This document shows, one piece after another, positions 53,445 through 61,584 of a stretch of 64,000 bases of DNA. Origin of the DNA: JAPLKB01 sp964532465 (lineage in GTDB: Bacteria > Desulfobacterota > Syntrophorhabdia > Syntrophorhabdales > Syntrophorhabdaceae); assembly GCA_964532465.1 (NCBI GenBank), contig CAZHHX010000012.1:1-64000 (forward strand), written 5' to 3'. The notes beneath the pieces were generated by a model. That model was not told the DNA's origin. It saw nothing but the letters and a program-made list of their open reading frames with translations, and ran no database searches. The position numbers and the translations under genes are program-made. How positions within the stretch are numbered: the stretch's first letter is position 1; every line of letters begins with the position of its first letter.

Positions 53445-53828
53445 CTACCATTTCTCTCCCATAATCTCTGCACGTTTCTTATCATATTCCTGACTGGTTA
53501 TCAGATTTTCTTTGCGAAGAGATTCAAGCTTCCTCAACCTGGTTTCAAAGTCTCCCTCTGTGCCTGTGTATTCCAAATCCATCTCCATCATTGAGGGTGG
53601 CTTTTTACGGATCAGCATCAGGAGCCCGTAAATGATCATTGCGAGACATACTGCCCACCAAATGACCCTGAAAAGCCAAATCAGCGTCTGGAAAGTGCTA
53701 TCTGAGCTATCTGACAGGCCAATACTTGTCAGAAAAGTACCAAAAACAAAAAAGATACTCCCCATAACAATTAATATAATTGAGCCAGCCTTTCCCGGTC
53801 TTACCTGAATCTGACGGATTTGCCCCAT
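53445..53828 (-). CDS. SHOCT-domain membrane protein
   Basis: Two membrane helices (about 16-38 and 49-72) are followed by a short C-terminal SHOCT-like module, RLRKLESLRKENLITSQEYD and KKRAEIMGEKW. SHOCT modules are small oligomerisation-type helices found at the ends of many unrelated proteins. I do not recognise the membrane part. It is likely co-transcribed with the zinc-ribbon gene downstream. Confidence 0.65.
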   Translation of the reverse strand: MGQIRQIQVRPGKAGSIILIVMGSIFFVFGTFLTSIGLSDSSDSTFQTLIWLFRVIWWAVCLAMIIYGLLMLIRKKPPSMMEMDLEYTGTEGDFETRLRKLESLRKENLITSQEYDKKRAEIMGEKW

Positions 53829-53895
53829 TTAGTTTCTTCCTCTTCTAATAAATTGGAAACAATCTTTTAAAATAGCCTGCTGCCATGTCTCCGAG

Positions 53896-54306
53896 TCATT
53901 CAGTCATGTCTATTTGTTTGACAGACATATAGCAGTATGCGCCCTCACGCCAATTACCGGTACAGTTTATTGTTCCCAAAACTGCAACACGCTTGCCATT
54001 GAACTTAACAGTTTTTTTCTGTAAATTTTCCAGTATACGAAGCACAACAATATCTGTTGATGCTTCAGATTTAGACCCTTTAAGTACATAAACCGGATTG
54101 TCAAGCCTCAACCAATATCCCGTTTCGTTAGGCAGAGGACCAATCTGGTGAATTGAACCAGGGGGCTGAGGAGTAGAAGGAATTGAACCAACATGTATGG
54201 TTCCGGTAACATGTGTTTCGTCTGGCGTGCCGGATATGGCAGGTAAAATGAGCAAGTTAAGCGCAAAAAATATGAAAAGCACAGTAAACACAACAATCTT
54301 TTTCAT
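53896..54306 (-). CDS. Secreted hypothetical protein
   Basis: A 136-residue protein with a clear signal peptide (MKKIVVFTVLFIFFALNLLI, likely cleaved after a following AIS-G). The mature part has a Pro/Gly-rich segment, then YWLRLDNPVYVLKG, VKFNGKRVAVLGTINCTGNW, and YCYMSVKQID. The last part suggests a small beta-barrel, perhaps OB-fold, with two cysteines able to form a disulfide. I start at the ATG at 54306. Function unknown. Confidence 0.6.
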   Translation of the reverse strand: MKKIVVFTVLFIFFALNLLILPAISGTPDETHVTGTIHVGSIPSTPQPPGSIHQIGPLPNETGYWLRLDNPVYVLKGSKSEASTDIVVLRILENLQKKTVKFNGKRVAVLGTINCTGNWREGAYCYMSVKQIDMTE

Positions 54307-54390
54307 AAGCTCTTTCTCACGGTGCAACTGCCTGTTATATTATCCTCACGGTCTTTCACTTTACAGCCTTCTAAGTAACAAATGATCAGG

Positions 54391-54822
54391 TTATGGTTTT
54401 GGAGGGGCCTTTTTCGGATCATCAAGTTTGTATTTTTTTGCTATTTCTTTATCACGTATTTTTTGTGCTTCATTTTCGCGCTTGGCGATTTCCTTTGGAT
54501 CCTGCACATTAACAGGCTGAGGTTTCACTGTCGGAGTCTGTACGGTAGCCGGTTGAGCTTTTACTTTAAAAGTATCCGCGTTTTTAACTGTGCCGGTACT
54601 TGCAGCGGGGGCAGGTGTATCAAACCCTTTGCCGGCCTTTTCCTTGGCGCTTCCCAATTTACCCGCTTTGGCATCCTGAGCAGCATCTTTAGAGGTTTTA
54701 TCAACAGCTTTAAGCTGTTCCATCGCACTCTTTGAACTGTCCTTATTCTTTTCGGCAGCAAATGCAACAACAGGACAGATGCACACCACCAATAATATAC
54801 ATAAAAAAGTTTTCAGTTTCAT
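54391..54822 (-). CDS. Secreted low-complexity protein
   Basis: A signal peptide (MKLKTFLCILLVVCICPVVA, cleavage after AFA) precedes 120 residues rich in Lys, Ala, Asp, Pro and Val, with alternating helical Lys/Ala and Pro/Thr/Val segments. A strong TAGGAGGAG ribosome site is present. No family is recognised. It resembles small periplasmic or surface proteins with disordered tails. Confidence 0.6.
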   Translation of the reverse strand: MKLKTFLCILLVVCICPVVAFAAEKNKDSSKSAMEQLKAVDKTSKDAAQDAKAGKLGSAKEKAGKGFDTPAPAASTGTVKNADTFKVKAQPATVQTPTVKPQPVNVQDPKEIAKRENEAQKIRDKEIAKKYKLDDPKKAPPKP

Positions 54823-55041
54823 GATCTCCTCCTAATTTTTTTGAAATCATTTACATACCCATGGAACCATACCAAATATTAAATTACTCATCTTAGGTAG
54901 AGTATAAAATAAGAAAAAAACCTGGTCAAGAGGATGCATCCGTTTACTAAATATAATCCGCACCTGACCAATATTTTCCCTGTAGTCAATACAGACAGTT
55001 TTTGGCTTTTTATTGCAGCTCTCAAACTGTACAGAATGATC

Positions 55042-55096
55042 CGGTCAACAAAAATATAATGAAAGTTTGCTATTGCCGCACCGTTGACCGTATAAT
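55042..55096 (+). promoter_or_regulatory. Promoter with flanking inverted repeat
   Basis: CGGTCAAC (55042-55049) and GTTGACCG (55083-55090) form an 8-bp inverted repeat 33 bases apart, the right arm directly touching a perfect TATAAT at 55091-55096. A weak -35, TTGCTA, lies at 55067-55072 with an 18-base spacer. A looped operator or repressor site for the gene at 55164 is a reasonable reading. The rest of the 54823-55163 spacer is AT-rich with nothing further. Confidence 0.45.
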
Positions 55097-55163
55097 GTTC
55101 AGATGTCTGGTATATTTTTATTAATGTTCACATCGTTACATTTTCCCTCATAAGGGGGTCTGT

Positions 55164-55874
55164 TTGAGATATTTATTTTTCAGGTCAGTTCTAACACATC
55201 TCGTTTTTATGGTCCTAACAATATCATTGTACTTGGCAATTCCGGTGGCAGCGCATGAAGAAGCCCCACCAAAGGGTTTATCCGGTATAGTAAAAAATGC
55301 ACCTGATGAGGCAGTAAGAAAGCAGGAAATCGCGGAATTCAAATATAAAGATTTATTTACCTGCACAATACCAAATCAGTGGGAGATAGATACCGACGGA
55401 GGAACCTCCGGTCTGTCTCAGGAAGAAAAAAAGATTTATGGCATAAATCTTTATGCGCCCGTATCAGAGGTGATTCCGGTGAAGATATCGATCTATTACT
55501 ATGCGGAAGGGAATCTCCTTCATAAAACAATGGATATTTTTGTAGAAAAGCACTCGAAGCCTATATTCGGTGTAGCTTTCGAAGGTGATAAATATAGCCC
55601 TGTGACCGAGATAATGGTGTCCGGCAGAAAGTCGAAGAAATTTGAACGGAGGAAGAGTGAATTTATTGCAATTCATTTTTTAAAAGAGCCTGACCTGGAT
55701 GATGCGAAGATTTTTGAGAGAGTGGGGAAGCAGGTTCCTGTTTTTGAGAAGTTCGTGGTTGTCCCCGCAGAAAAGGGGTTTTATGTACTCAACTTTTATT
55801 CCTCTGCAGAAACTGTAGAATTATATCAGGAAGCATTTGACGTAGTAGCCGGTTCATTCAAGCCGTTACGATAA
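55164..55874 (+). CDS. Secreted protein, paralogue of the 56020-56643 product
   Basis: A 236-residue exported protein (signal peptide to about residue 30, ending PVAAHE). I place the start at a TTG behind AAGGGGG because no ATG is in position. It contains FTCTIPNQWEIDTDGGTSGL, SQEEKKIYGINLY, ISIYYYAEGNLLHKTMDIF and VFEKFVVVPAEKGFYVL. The gene 150 bases downstream on the other strand encodes a related protein with these same blocks in the same order. I recognise no characterised family; it looks like a single-domain periplasmic protein. Confidence 0.7.
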   Translation: MRYLFFRSVLTHLVFMVLTISLYLAIPVAAHEEAPPKGLSGIVKNAPDEAVRKQEIAEFKYKDLFTCTIPNQWEIDTDGGTSGLSQEEKKIYGINLYAPVSEVIPVKISIYYYAEGNLLHKTMDIFVEKHSKPIFGVAFEGDKYSPVTEIMVSGRKSKKFERRKSEFIAIHFLKEPDLDDAKIFERVGKQVPVFEKFVVVPAEKGFYVLNFYSSAETVELYQEAFDVVAGSFKPLR

Positions 55875-56019
55875 ATGAGAAGTAAATTATTAAGACAGTA
55901 CACGGGGATGGGTATAACTGAAAACTGTTTTTATTGATAACGATGAAAAATTCGGGATTTCTTTGCTCTACGTTTTTGTGAATTTTTACATGGGAAGGAC
56001 AAGCGGAACATACACCGGT

Positions 56020-56643
56020 TTATTTTTCCGGCAAGAATGATTTTACTGTTGCTTCAAATATTTCAGTATATTTTTCTTTTCTTTCAGAAGGGACGGATAA
56101 TTTCAAAACATAAAACCCTTCATCTTTCTTAGCTGGAACAACTACAAACTTTTCGAAAACTAATATTTTCGGTGAATCGATGCTTCTCGGTACAAGGAAA
56201 TGGATAACTGTTCTTTCAAAAATATTTACTTTTCTTTCCATAAATTCAATTTGGCGGACTTCGCCATATGACTCTCCTTCTTCAACAGAACCGAGAACGG
56301 GCTCGGCATGTAACTTGATATATTTATCCATTGTTTTATGTAAAATATTTCCTGGAGCAAAGTAATAAACTGAAATCATGGCAGGTCTGTTCAGTTGTCC
56401 GCTTGACCTGTCAAAGATACTAAAACCATACACTTTTCGCTCTTCCTGAGACATTCCAAAAGTTTGGCCTAACATGCTCCAGTCAGCCGGGATCATGCAT
56501 TTGAAATAATTTCCGGGAGAAATATAGTTTTTATACTCAGGCAGCTTATCTAATCCAATGCAGACAGACGATTCAAATATCGTTAATGTAATAATTATGC
56601 ATGCTGCTATTAATCTGTTCCGGTGAAATTTGTGGTTTTTCAA
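56020..56643 (-). CDS. Secreted protein, paralogue of the 55164-55874 product
   Basis: A 207-residue exported protein, probably starting at a TTG at 56643, with a signal sequence LIAACIIITLTIFESSVC. Shared blocks with its convergent neighbour are FKCMIPADWSMLG, GMSQEERKVYGFSIF, ISVYYFAPGNILHKTMD and VFEKFVVVPAKK. The two arose by duplication and inversion, or by transfer of a paired unit. Function unknown. Confidence 0.7.
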   Translation of the reverse strand: MKNHKFHRNRLIAACIIITLTIFESSVCIGLDKLPEYKNYISPGNYFKCMIPADWSMLGQTFGMSQEERKVYGFSIFDRSSGQLNRPAMISVYYFAPGNILHKTMDKYIKLHAEPVLGSVEEGESYGEVRQIEFMERKVNIFERTVIHFLVPRSIDSPKILVFEKFVVVPAKKDEGFYVLKLSVPSERKEKYTEIFEATVKSFLPEK

Positions 56644-56699
56644 AATAATTTTCTACTTTTTTCCTGTTAGCGATTTAGATTTATAAAGTATACTTTGTA

Positions 56700-56990
56700 T
56701 CATTCAATTCCAATAAACTTCTTTTCAACTTTAATCGCACCATCACGAATTTGTTCGGCTTTCCCTTTGGCTTGAGTGGCTTCTTTTTCTACTTCATTAT
56801 ATTGTTTTACAGAAGCCTCACCAGCTCTCTGGGCTTCTTTTCCTGTTTGTTTGAATTTTTCCTTTTGCTCCGGCGTGAGCTTGTTAAACTTTTCCTTATC
56901 AACTTTTTTTACCTGGACCTCGCCAGCCCACGCCGGCAAAATCATTGCAAAAAAGACAATAGATACTGCAATTGCCAAATATTTTTTCAT
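56700..56990 (-). CDS. Small periplasmic helical protein
   Basis: A 96-residue protein with a signal peptide (MKKYLAIAVSIVFFAMILPA, cleavage after WAG) and a Lys/Glu/Ala-rich helical mature part (FNKLTPEQKEKFKQTGKEAQ). A perfect AGGAGGATGAG ribosome site precedes the ATG. It starts right beside the structured repeat at 57051-57319, so its promoter may lie in that repeat. Family unknown. Confidence 0.65.
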   Translation of the reverse strand: MKKYLAIAVSIVFFAMILPAWAGEVQVKKVDKEKFNKLTPEQKEKFKQTGKEAQRAGEASVKQYNEVEKEATQAKGKAEQIRDGAIKVEKKFIGIE

Positions 56991-57050
56991 CTCATCCTCC
57001 TGCAGATTTGGTAGGTGTCAAAAGTTTCTATCAAGTTGTTTTGTTTCGTG

Positions 57051-57319
57051 AGCAGTTTTGTCTGCTTTTTCTCTTGGTCGGTCAGCGGCATATAGAAAAT
57101 GTTTATCTGCGGCGATATGCTGCGCCTTGCGATCTTCCAACGTACATTGAGTACGTCTCCAGCCTGCAAAGCTTGCATCTCATCCACATCTAAGCCATTT
57201 TTGCTCGACTTCGCTTGCAATGAAACCGTGCCTATATGCCGCTGCCCACTCAACCCGGATTCACATATACGCTTATGTGAATCCGGAATAAAGAAGGGGG
57301 TGAGTTTTTCAATTTTCAT
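57051..57319 (-). repeat. Structured dispersed repeat, copy A
   Basis: Read on the minus strand, this 269-base element matches 61585-61826 on the plus strand. Stems: H1, CCGGATTCACATA (57255-57267) with TATGTGAATCCGG (57274-57286); outer stem, CAGCGGCATATAG (57083-57095) with CTATATGCCGCTG (57232-57244); inner, ACGTAC (57140-57145) with GTACGT (57151-57156). In each stem the differences from copy B are matched on the opposite arm. A 110-codon ORF (56987-57319) runs through it, but the corresponding frame is interrupted in copy B, so I do not call a gene. Confidence 0.8.
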
Positions 57320-57320
57320 T

Positions 57321-57409
57321 ACTATACACTATTCACTGTCTTTAATCCCCCTTTACGCTGTTTTTATTGTAGAAAGTTAGAAAAAATGTGTCAAGTTTTT
57401 TGTGATTTT
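57321..57409. repeat. 89-base dispersed repeat, copy 2
   Basis: Same length and orientation as 52963-53051, with about eight differences. It directly abuts structured repeat copy A. The following 57410-57608 spacer contains an AAAGGCAAGGGTT word also seen near 59085, but no gene. Confidence 0.85.
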
Positions 57410-57608
57410 TATGCAGGACCGGCAAGCGTTCTATTGCCTAAAGGTGTTAAATTCTATGTTTCGCAAAGGCAAGGGTTATTTAATAGAAATATTAACGGTC
57501 GAAATGGGCACAGAGAACAACCCTCAAATGCTTTCTGCAAATTGTCCAAAAACTGCTTTTTAAGCCTTAAATCGGCCATTTCCACGATTGCTCTAAGTTG
57601 TGCATGTC

Positions 57609-57899
57609 TCAATATCTGCGTTTCCAGTAGTCAGGATGTCTGCGCATATTCATCACTGCAAGTATGAATATGCCGCTCTGTTCAATACTATAGAGCACAC
57701 TAAAAGGAAAACGGTTTACAAGACTGCGCCGGATATCTTCTTCAACAACTGGCCAAGCATCGGGATAATTTATGATATTCTGAATAGTTGCAAAAACCTC
57801 GGCAGAAAAATCATAGCCTAAACCAACTTCCCGATCTTCATAATAGTCAATAGCTGCAAGAAATTCCTCTTCTGCTTCCGGGTGAAATAAAAAGGTCAT
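57609..57899 (-). CDS. ParE/RelE-family toxin
   Basis: A 96-residue protein of the ParE/RelE toxin superfamily: FHPEAEEEFLAAIDYYEDRE at the N-terminus, RRSLVNRFPFSVLYSIEQ near 58-75, and a C-terminal ILAVMNMRRHPDYWKRR. The basic C-terminal tail is typical. ParE members poison gyrase and RelE members cleave mRNA; which applies here is not decided by the sequence. It overlaps its antitoxin gene by four bases. Confidence 0.9.
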   Translation of the reverse strand: MTFLFHPEAEEEFLAAIDYYEDREVGLGYDFSAEVFATIQNIINYPDAWPVVEEDIRRSLVNRFPFSVLYSIEQSGIFILAVMNMRRHPDYWKRRY

Positions 57900-58123
57900 T
57901 TTTCGAAACGATTACGGATTCTCACGAAAACTTCATTGCCTGAAACAGGCATAACCTGTCCTGATCGCAACTCTGTAATCCGTCTTTTAGCAACCTTTAT
58001 CCATTCAATATCTATTTCTGCTGTCGGAGGGTTAATTGTTTTTAGTAAGGAATCAATGACCACAACCCTTTCTTCTATAGGAAGTGACTCTGCTTCTTCT
58101 ATTATTTCTTTCATCCCATGCAT
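57896..58123 (-). CDS. Addiction-module antitoxin
   Basis: A 75-residue protein whose core AESLPIEERVVVIDSLLKTI matches the putative addiction module component family, usually found upstream of ParE-type toxins. I start at the ATG at 58123 behind GAGGAGG. The middle AEIDIEWIKVAKRRITELRS fits the family tail that binds the toxin. Gene order antitoxin-toxin with a four-base overlap is typical of type II modules. Confidence 0.88.
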   Translation of the reverse strand: MHGMKEIIEEAESLPIEERVVVIDSLLKTINPPTAEIDIEWIKVAKRRITELRSGQVMPVSGNEVFVRIRNRFEK

Positions 58124-58270
58124 CACAGCCCTCCTCTTCTTTGTACATTATACATTAACATATCCATTTTTTCTTAGCAATTCTTGTGGCATAATAAAGA
58201 ATCAACCGATTACTTTTTTGAAAGGCAGTGAGGACTGGATTTGTTTTATGGATTATTGGCTGTAAAAAAC

Positions 58271-58349
58271 AGCAACTGAGTGGCTCCAGAAAGGCAAGAA
58301 TTACATCCAGAAATACCTGCTCCTCACCCATTTTGGATGGTTTTTTCTT
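58271..58349 (+). repeat. 79-base direct repeat, copy 1 (coding remnant)
   Basis: Matches 59155-59233 in the same orientation and at the same length. In the same relative frame copy 1 reads EWLQKGKNYIQKYLLLTHFG and copy 2 reads AWFPKGKNYIKKYWFSTHFW. Both are therefore tails of one lost protein family. In copy 1 an in-frame TAA interrupts the upstream sequence. The rest of the 58124-58440 spacer is AT-rich and should hold the divergent promoters of the two toxin-antitoxin modules. Confidence 0.7.
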
Positions 58350-58440
58350 CCGCCTCGAAGTGGCGAAAACATCGAGATTCAAAACTAAGATGCTTGTTTT
58401 ATTTGTTTCACAATGCTACAATTGTAGCAGGAGGTGACGT

Positions 58441-58656
58441 ATGAGTGTAGCAATCCGGATTGATGACGAATTATACGAAGAAGCAAAACGAAGTGCCGAG
58501 GCAGAATGTCGCACAGTGCCATTGCAGATTGCCTACTGGGCCAAGATAGGAAGGGCCGCTCTTGATAATCCTGATCTACCCGTTGAATTCATTCGTGATA
58601 TATTGGCGGCTAAGAAACGGGGAGATTTTGAACCCTTCGAATTTATCAAAGAATGA
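58441..58656 (+). CDS. ParD-like antitoxin
   Basis: A 71-residue ribbon-helix-helix-type protein (MSVAIRIDDELYEEAKRSAE) with the ParD-like continuation CRTVPLQIAYWAKIGRAALD and a C-terminal toxin-binding tail. AGGAGG lies six bases before the ATG. It would bind its own promoter as a dimer and neutralise the toxin encoded next. The stop overlaps the toxin start by four bases. Confidence 0.85.
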   Translation: MSVAIRIDDELYEEAKRSAEAECRTVPLQIAYWAKIGRAALDNPDLPVEFIRDILAAKKRGDFEPFEFIKE

Positions 58657-58925
58657 AGATTGTTCAGACATCATACTTCAGGCGCAAGTACAAAAAACTC
58701 CATTCGAACCAGGTCAAGCCAGTCAATGAAGCAATCATGCACATTCTTTCCGATGTGTCGTGTGGTGAAGAAAAAATAGGCGATCTCGCCGGAGTGCGGG
58801 TATACAAATTCCGTGTCCTGGAACAGCAATTTCTTCTTGCATATGAGTTTAACAAAGAAACCCTGTTTTTACTTGCGTTAGGTGTCCATGAAAACTTTTA
58901 CCGCGATTTGAAAAAGGCAAGATAG
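58653..58925 (+). CDS. RelE/ParE-superfamily toxin
   Basis: A 90-residue basic protein: FRRKYKKLHSNQVKPVNEAI near the start, GDLAGVRVYKFRVLEQQFLL in the middle, and LLALGVHENFYRDLKKAR at the end. The layout is RelE-like (interferase group, GVHENFYRDLK). It forms a module with the ParD-like gene, separate from and divergent to the module at 57.6-58.1 kb. Confidence 0.88.
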   Translation: MKIVQTSYFRRKYKKLHSNQVKPVNEAIMHILSDVSCGEEKIGDLAGVRVYKFRVLEQQFLLAYEFNKETLFLLALGVHENFYRDLKKAR

Positions 58926-59342
58926 ATTACTTGTTTCGCATTTATTTATCGGACTTGGGGAATCAAGTGTATGTTCTTAAAAAATTAAGAAACTATGACA
59001 GTATTTCTTTACGTCCCGTTCCTTTTTAATTTTATTTATTTTTTAAAAGTGTGTCCCTGCTGTCCATTTAGTTTCGCGGTTCCACAAAGACAAGGGTTGC
59101 CAGTAGAAATGCTTACCTTCGGCCATTTCTGGATGATTATTTTTACCACAAAGCAGCAACTGCGTGGTTTCCTAAAGGCAAGAATTACATAAAGAAATAC
59201 TGGTTCTCCACCCATTTCTGGATGTTTTTTCTTTCACAAGTAAGTGATTTAAAATAAATGAGTTATTGAGAATTACGGATTGAAACGTAGGATAGTGCTC
59301 GTCTTCAGAGTCGATGGAATCAAACCTGCCTGAAAGCTGATG
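58926..59342. repeat. Repeat-bearing spacer with copy 2 of the 79-base direct repeat
   Basis: The spacer holds the second copy of the 79-base repeat at 59155-59233. Just upstream, at 59121-59135, lies another CCATTTCTGGATG word that is repeated inside the copy at 59212. The frame FLDDYFYHKAATAWFPKGKN runs through it and ends at TAA near 59258. No complete gene is visible. Confidence 0.6.
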
Positions 59343-59888
59343 TCAACCATTTTCTCTTGCTAATATTTTTGTTGCCACTATTGCAACTTCATTTTCGTAG
59401 CCTGCCCTTGACAATTTGATTAGTTCGTTCTTAATCCATTCATCAGAAAAAAAATTCCACCCTTTTCTGCTAAAGTATTCTGACAGTGCCTCTCTATCTG
59501 TTTTAGAAGCAACTTTTCCAGCCGCCAGACAAAGTTTTACAGTTGTGCCCTCTGTGCATGATCCCGACTCGATCAATTGAGTTAATAGCCGATTAAATAC
59601 AACGTCACGAAGTATTTCTTCATTGAAAAGTTTATATCTTTCCTTGTATTTCCCATTTTTTAGTCCATCAGTTTTTACGCCCGAACTATCGAGATAGGAT
59701 TTACACTCAATTACTAATATTTCCTTACTGCCACCCTTATAAGCAACTATATCCAATTCCCACCTTGGTGATGAAGGACGACCTATTTTACGTTTTTCTC
59801 CTTTGGTAAGCTCAACTTTAAAACTTGTTTTTACCCAATACCCGTTGTTCTCAAAAATTGTTCTTACAATTGATTCAAATGAGTTCAA
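59343..59888 (-). CDS. PD-(D/E)XK nuclease-superfamily protein
   Basis: The 181-residue protein has the restriction-endonuclease core: FESIVRTIFENNGYWV (helix with Glu13), Asp46 in RWELDIVAYKGG, and E61-x-K63 in ILVIECKSYLD. These are the metal-binding residues of PD-(D/E)XK enzymes of the Mrr-like type. The start is a TTG at 59888 behind AAAGGAAG. No methyltransferase is beside it, so it is not a standard restriction-modification pair. It could be an orphan defence nuclease or a DNA-repair enzyme. It lies between toxin-antitoxin modules and a DUF2971 gene. Confidence 0.75.
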   Translation of the reverse strand: MNSFESIVRTIFENNGYWVKTSFKVELTKGEKRKIGRPSSPRWELDIVAYKGGSKEILVIECKSYLDSSGVKTDGLKNGKYKERYKLFNEEILRDVVFNRLLTQLIESGSCTEGTTVKLCLAAGKVASKTDREALSEYFSRKGWNFFSDEWIKNELIKLSRAGYENEVAIVATKILARENG

Positions 59889-59965
59889 TAGTCTTCCTTT
59901 CTAAATTTAACATAGGGATTTAGCATAACAATTTACTGATGAACTGCATTCTGTCATTGACATGT

Positions 59966-60274
59966 TTAATGTTCAATCTTCATTTCCCTTCGCCACCCTT
60001 CTCTTCCAGTCTTTACGTTTTTGTGACCTATCATAGCCTGAAAGGTGAAGACGATACGACCAAAGTATTCCCCCTCCTCGTTGTGGATTCTGTAACTCAG
60101 AATTACACCCCCAAGGAAGGATGGCTCTGTCTGTCTCTTATGGAAGTAGATGTTTCCTTTTATTAGGTTTCTTGCGATATCTTCTGACATTCTCCAGAAA
60201 CCGCTTTCATATCTTTCCTCTTTGATATTGATCATTTTTAGCAGACCCTTCTTTTCAATCAGATGTATGTTCAT
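59966..60274 (-). CDS. Hypothetical protein in the accessory island
   Basis: A 102-residue protein with an AAAGGAT ribosome site before the ATG. Blocks such as ERYESGFWRMSEDIARNLIK and PSFLGGVILSYRIH suggest a folded soluble protein, but I recognise no family. The spacing and matching start signals (TATAAT-like plus AAAGGAT) of this gene and the DUF2971 gene suggest similar expression. Confidence 0.55.
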   Translation of the reverse strand: MNIHLIEKKGLLKMINIKEERYESGFWRMSEDIARNLIKGNIYFHKRQTEPSFLGGVILSYRIHNEEGEYFGRIVFTFQAMIGHKNVKTGREGWRREMKIEH

Positions 60275-60349
60275 GCTATCCTTTCATTATAATGCTAACA
60301 TGGCCTCACTTGTGGCTGGCTTTTTTCGGCGATCAGGTAAACACCTTTG

Positions 60350-61021
60350 TTAGGCAGTGCTTCTCTTGATTCGCTTTCTTAATGCCTTCCTTTTAATTAC
60401 TTTAAAGGATTTAAAGGCTAACCGCGAAGACACAATTTCTACCTCACCATTGTATTTTGTGAGTACACCATTAAGATCAGAAACGGCGAAATGGCATCTT
60501 GGTCCAATTATCACTTCTTTTAATAAAAGGTCTTTTCCGAAATATTTATAATACAAACCTGTCTTACTATCCCTTTCCTCAAGCCCAACAAAAACTCTTG
60601 CCTCGCCTTCATATTTCCAGTCTTCAAACTTAGTAGCCAGAACTCGGCTCATCATTTTCTCACCAATTTTCCCTTTTTTGAAGTCTTTTTTAATATCTAC
60701 CTGTAGGCGATTAGGTGCATAGTCTACTTGTATTACCGCTTCATCGGGAACATCAAAACCAAGGCAAATGCCCTTATGTTTATCCGCATAATGGCTCCAG
60801 AGAACTGGATTATCCCATATCTTACTAAAACAAAGCACCCCTTGTGCTTCAGAAAGATCCGAAAGTGTTTTATTGAAAACCTGTCTAATCACAGCATCAC
60901 TCATGTCAACACACAAAAACTCGAAAGGGTCATTCAGATCATTTAGGTGTGCTACCTTCAATCTTTGTTTAATAATGTTCTCTATGGCATAATTAGCTGA
61001 TACAAAATAGTATAATCGCAT
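60350..61021 (-). CDS. DUF2971 family protein
   Basis: A 223-residue protein with the DUF2971 core: LRVYF-like RLYYFVSANYAIENIIKQRL at the start, LNDPFEFLC near 33, VLCFSKIWDNPVLWSHYADK near 63-82 and GICLGFDV near 84. The family is common in genomic islands and close to defence genes; its molecular function is not established. I start at the ATG at 61021 behind AAAGGAT. It neighbours the nuclease-like and toxin-antitoxin genes. Confidence 0.85.
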   Translation of the reverse strand: MRLYYFVSANYAIENIIKQRLKVAHLNDLNDPFEFLCVDMSDAVIRQVFNKTLSDLSEAQGVLCFSKIWDNPVLWSHYADKHKGICLGFDVPDEAVIQVDYAPNRLQVDIKKDFKKGKIGEKMMSRVLATKFEDWKYEGEARVFVGLEERDSKTGLYYKYFGKDLLLKEVIIGPRCHFAVSDLNGVLTKYNGEVEIVSSRLAFKSFKVIKRKALRKRIKRSTA

Positions 61022-61584
61022 CACGATCCTTTGTTATAATACAAGCTGCAATTTATGGAAATATTAGTATTTGCTATAGATCATGTCAACAAAATTGTTG
61101 AACAACAATAAAAGATAAAACTAAGCATATCAAATAGATGCCATTCATTCCGTAATGCAGTGATGCCGCATGATTTGCAGCACTTCGTTAAAATATTAAT
61201 GTTATACTGCATACAGCAATTACTCAACCCATAGGCCAAGAACAGATAAATTTCTCAAAATAATTCAGAAGGGAATTGCCAAATGTAATCGTGCATCATT
61301 GGTAGTAACGGCAAAAACAACATAACAGGAAGCACTCTGCTCTTCAGGCAAAAACCACGCAGTGTGCATTTCGGTAAGTTATCGTGGTTTCAGTGCAAAA
61401 ACTGCACAGCTTCAACTTGATTCCGGCTTTCGCTGGAATGACGGGGAATGGGACTGTAGCCATTTTTCACAGGTTCATGCCTGCTTGCGTTGCAAGTACA
61501 ATGAAGGATATTGCAAAAATAGGTATCAAGATTGAGCAAAGACAAACCTCTGTAAAGCAAAATAGGGGAAGGTAAAAAATAGAG
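61022..61584. other. Gene-free spacer upstream of structured repeat copy B
   Basis: No gene is visible in this stretch. It contains the dRS3-like hairpin at 61420-61439, an imperfect inverted repeat CAGTGCAAAAACTGCACAG at 61391-61409, and degenerate sequence. Together with copy B this forms the end of the accessory region. Confidence 0.55.
61420..61439. repeat. dRS3-like dispersed hairpin
   Basis: ATTCCGGCTTTCGCTGGAAT, followed by GACGG, is close to the ATTCCC-N8-GGGAAT palindrome (dRS3-type) scattered through many proteobacterial genomes. Here the stem has mutated bases, so this is a degenerate copy. Confidence 0.65.

Noticed and set aside
56987..57319. 110-codon ORF through structured repeat copy A
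   Set aside because: The corresponding frame is interrupted in copy B, the changes follow stem pairing rather than codon positions, and the ORF end merges into the ribosome site of the next gene.
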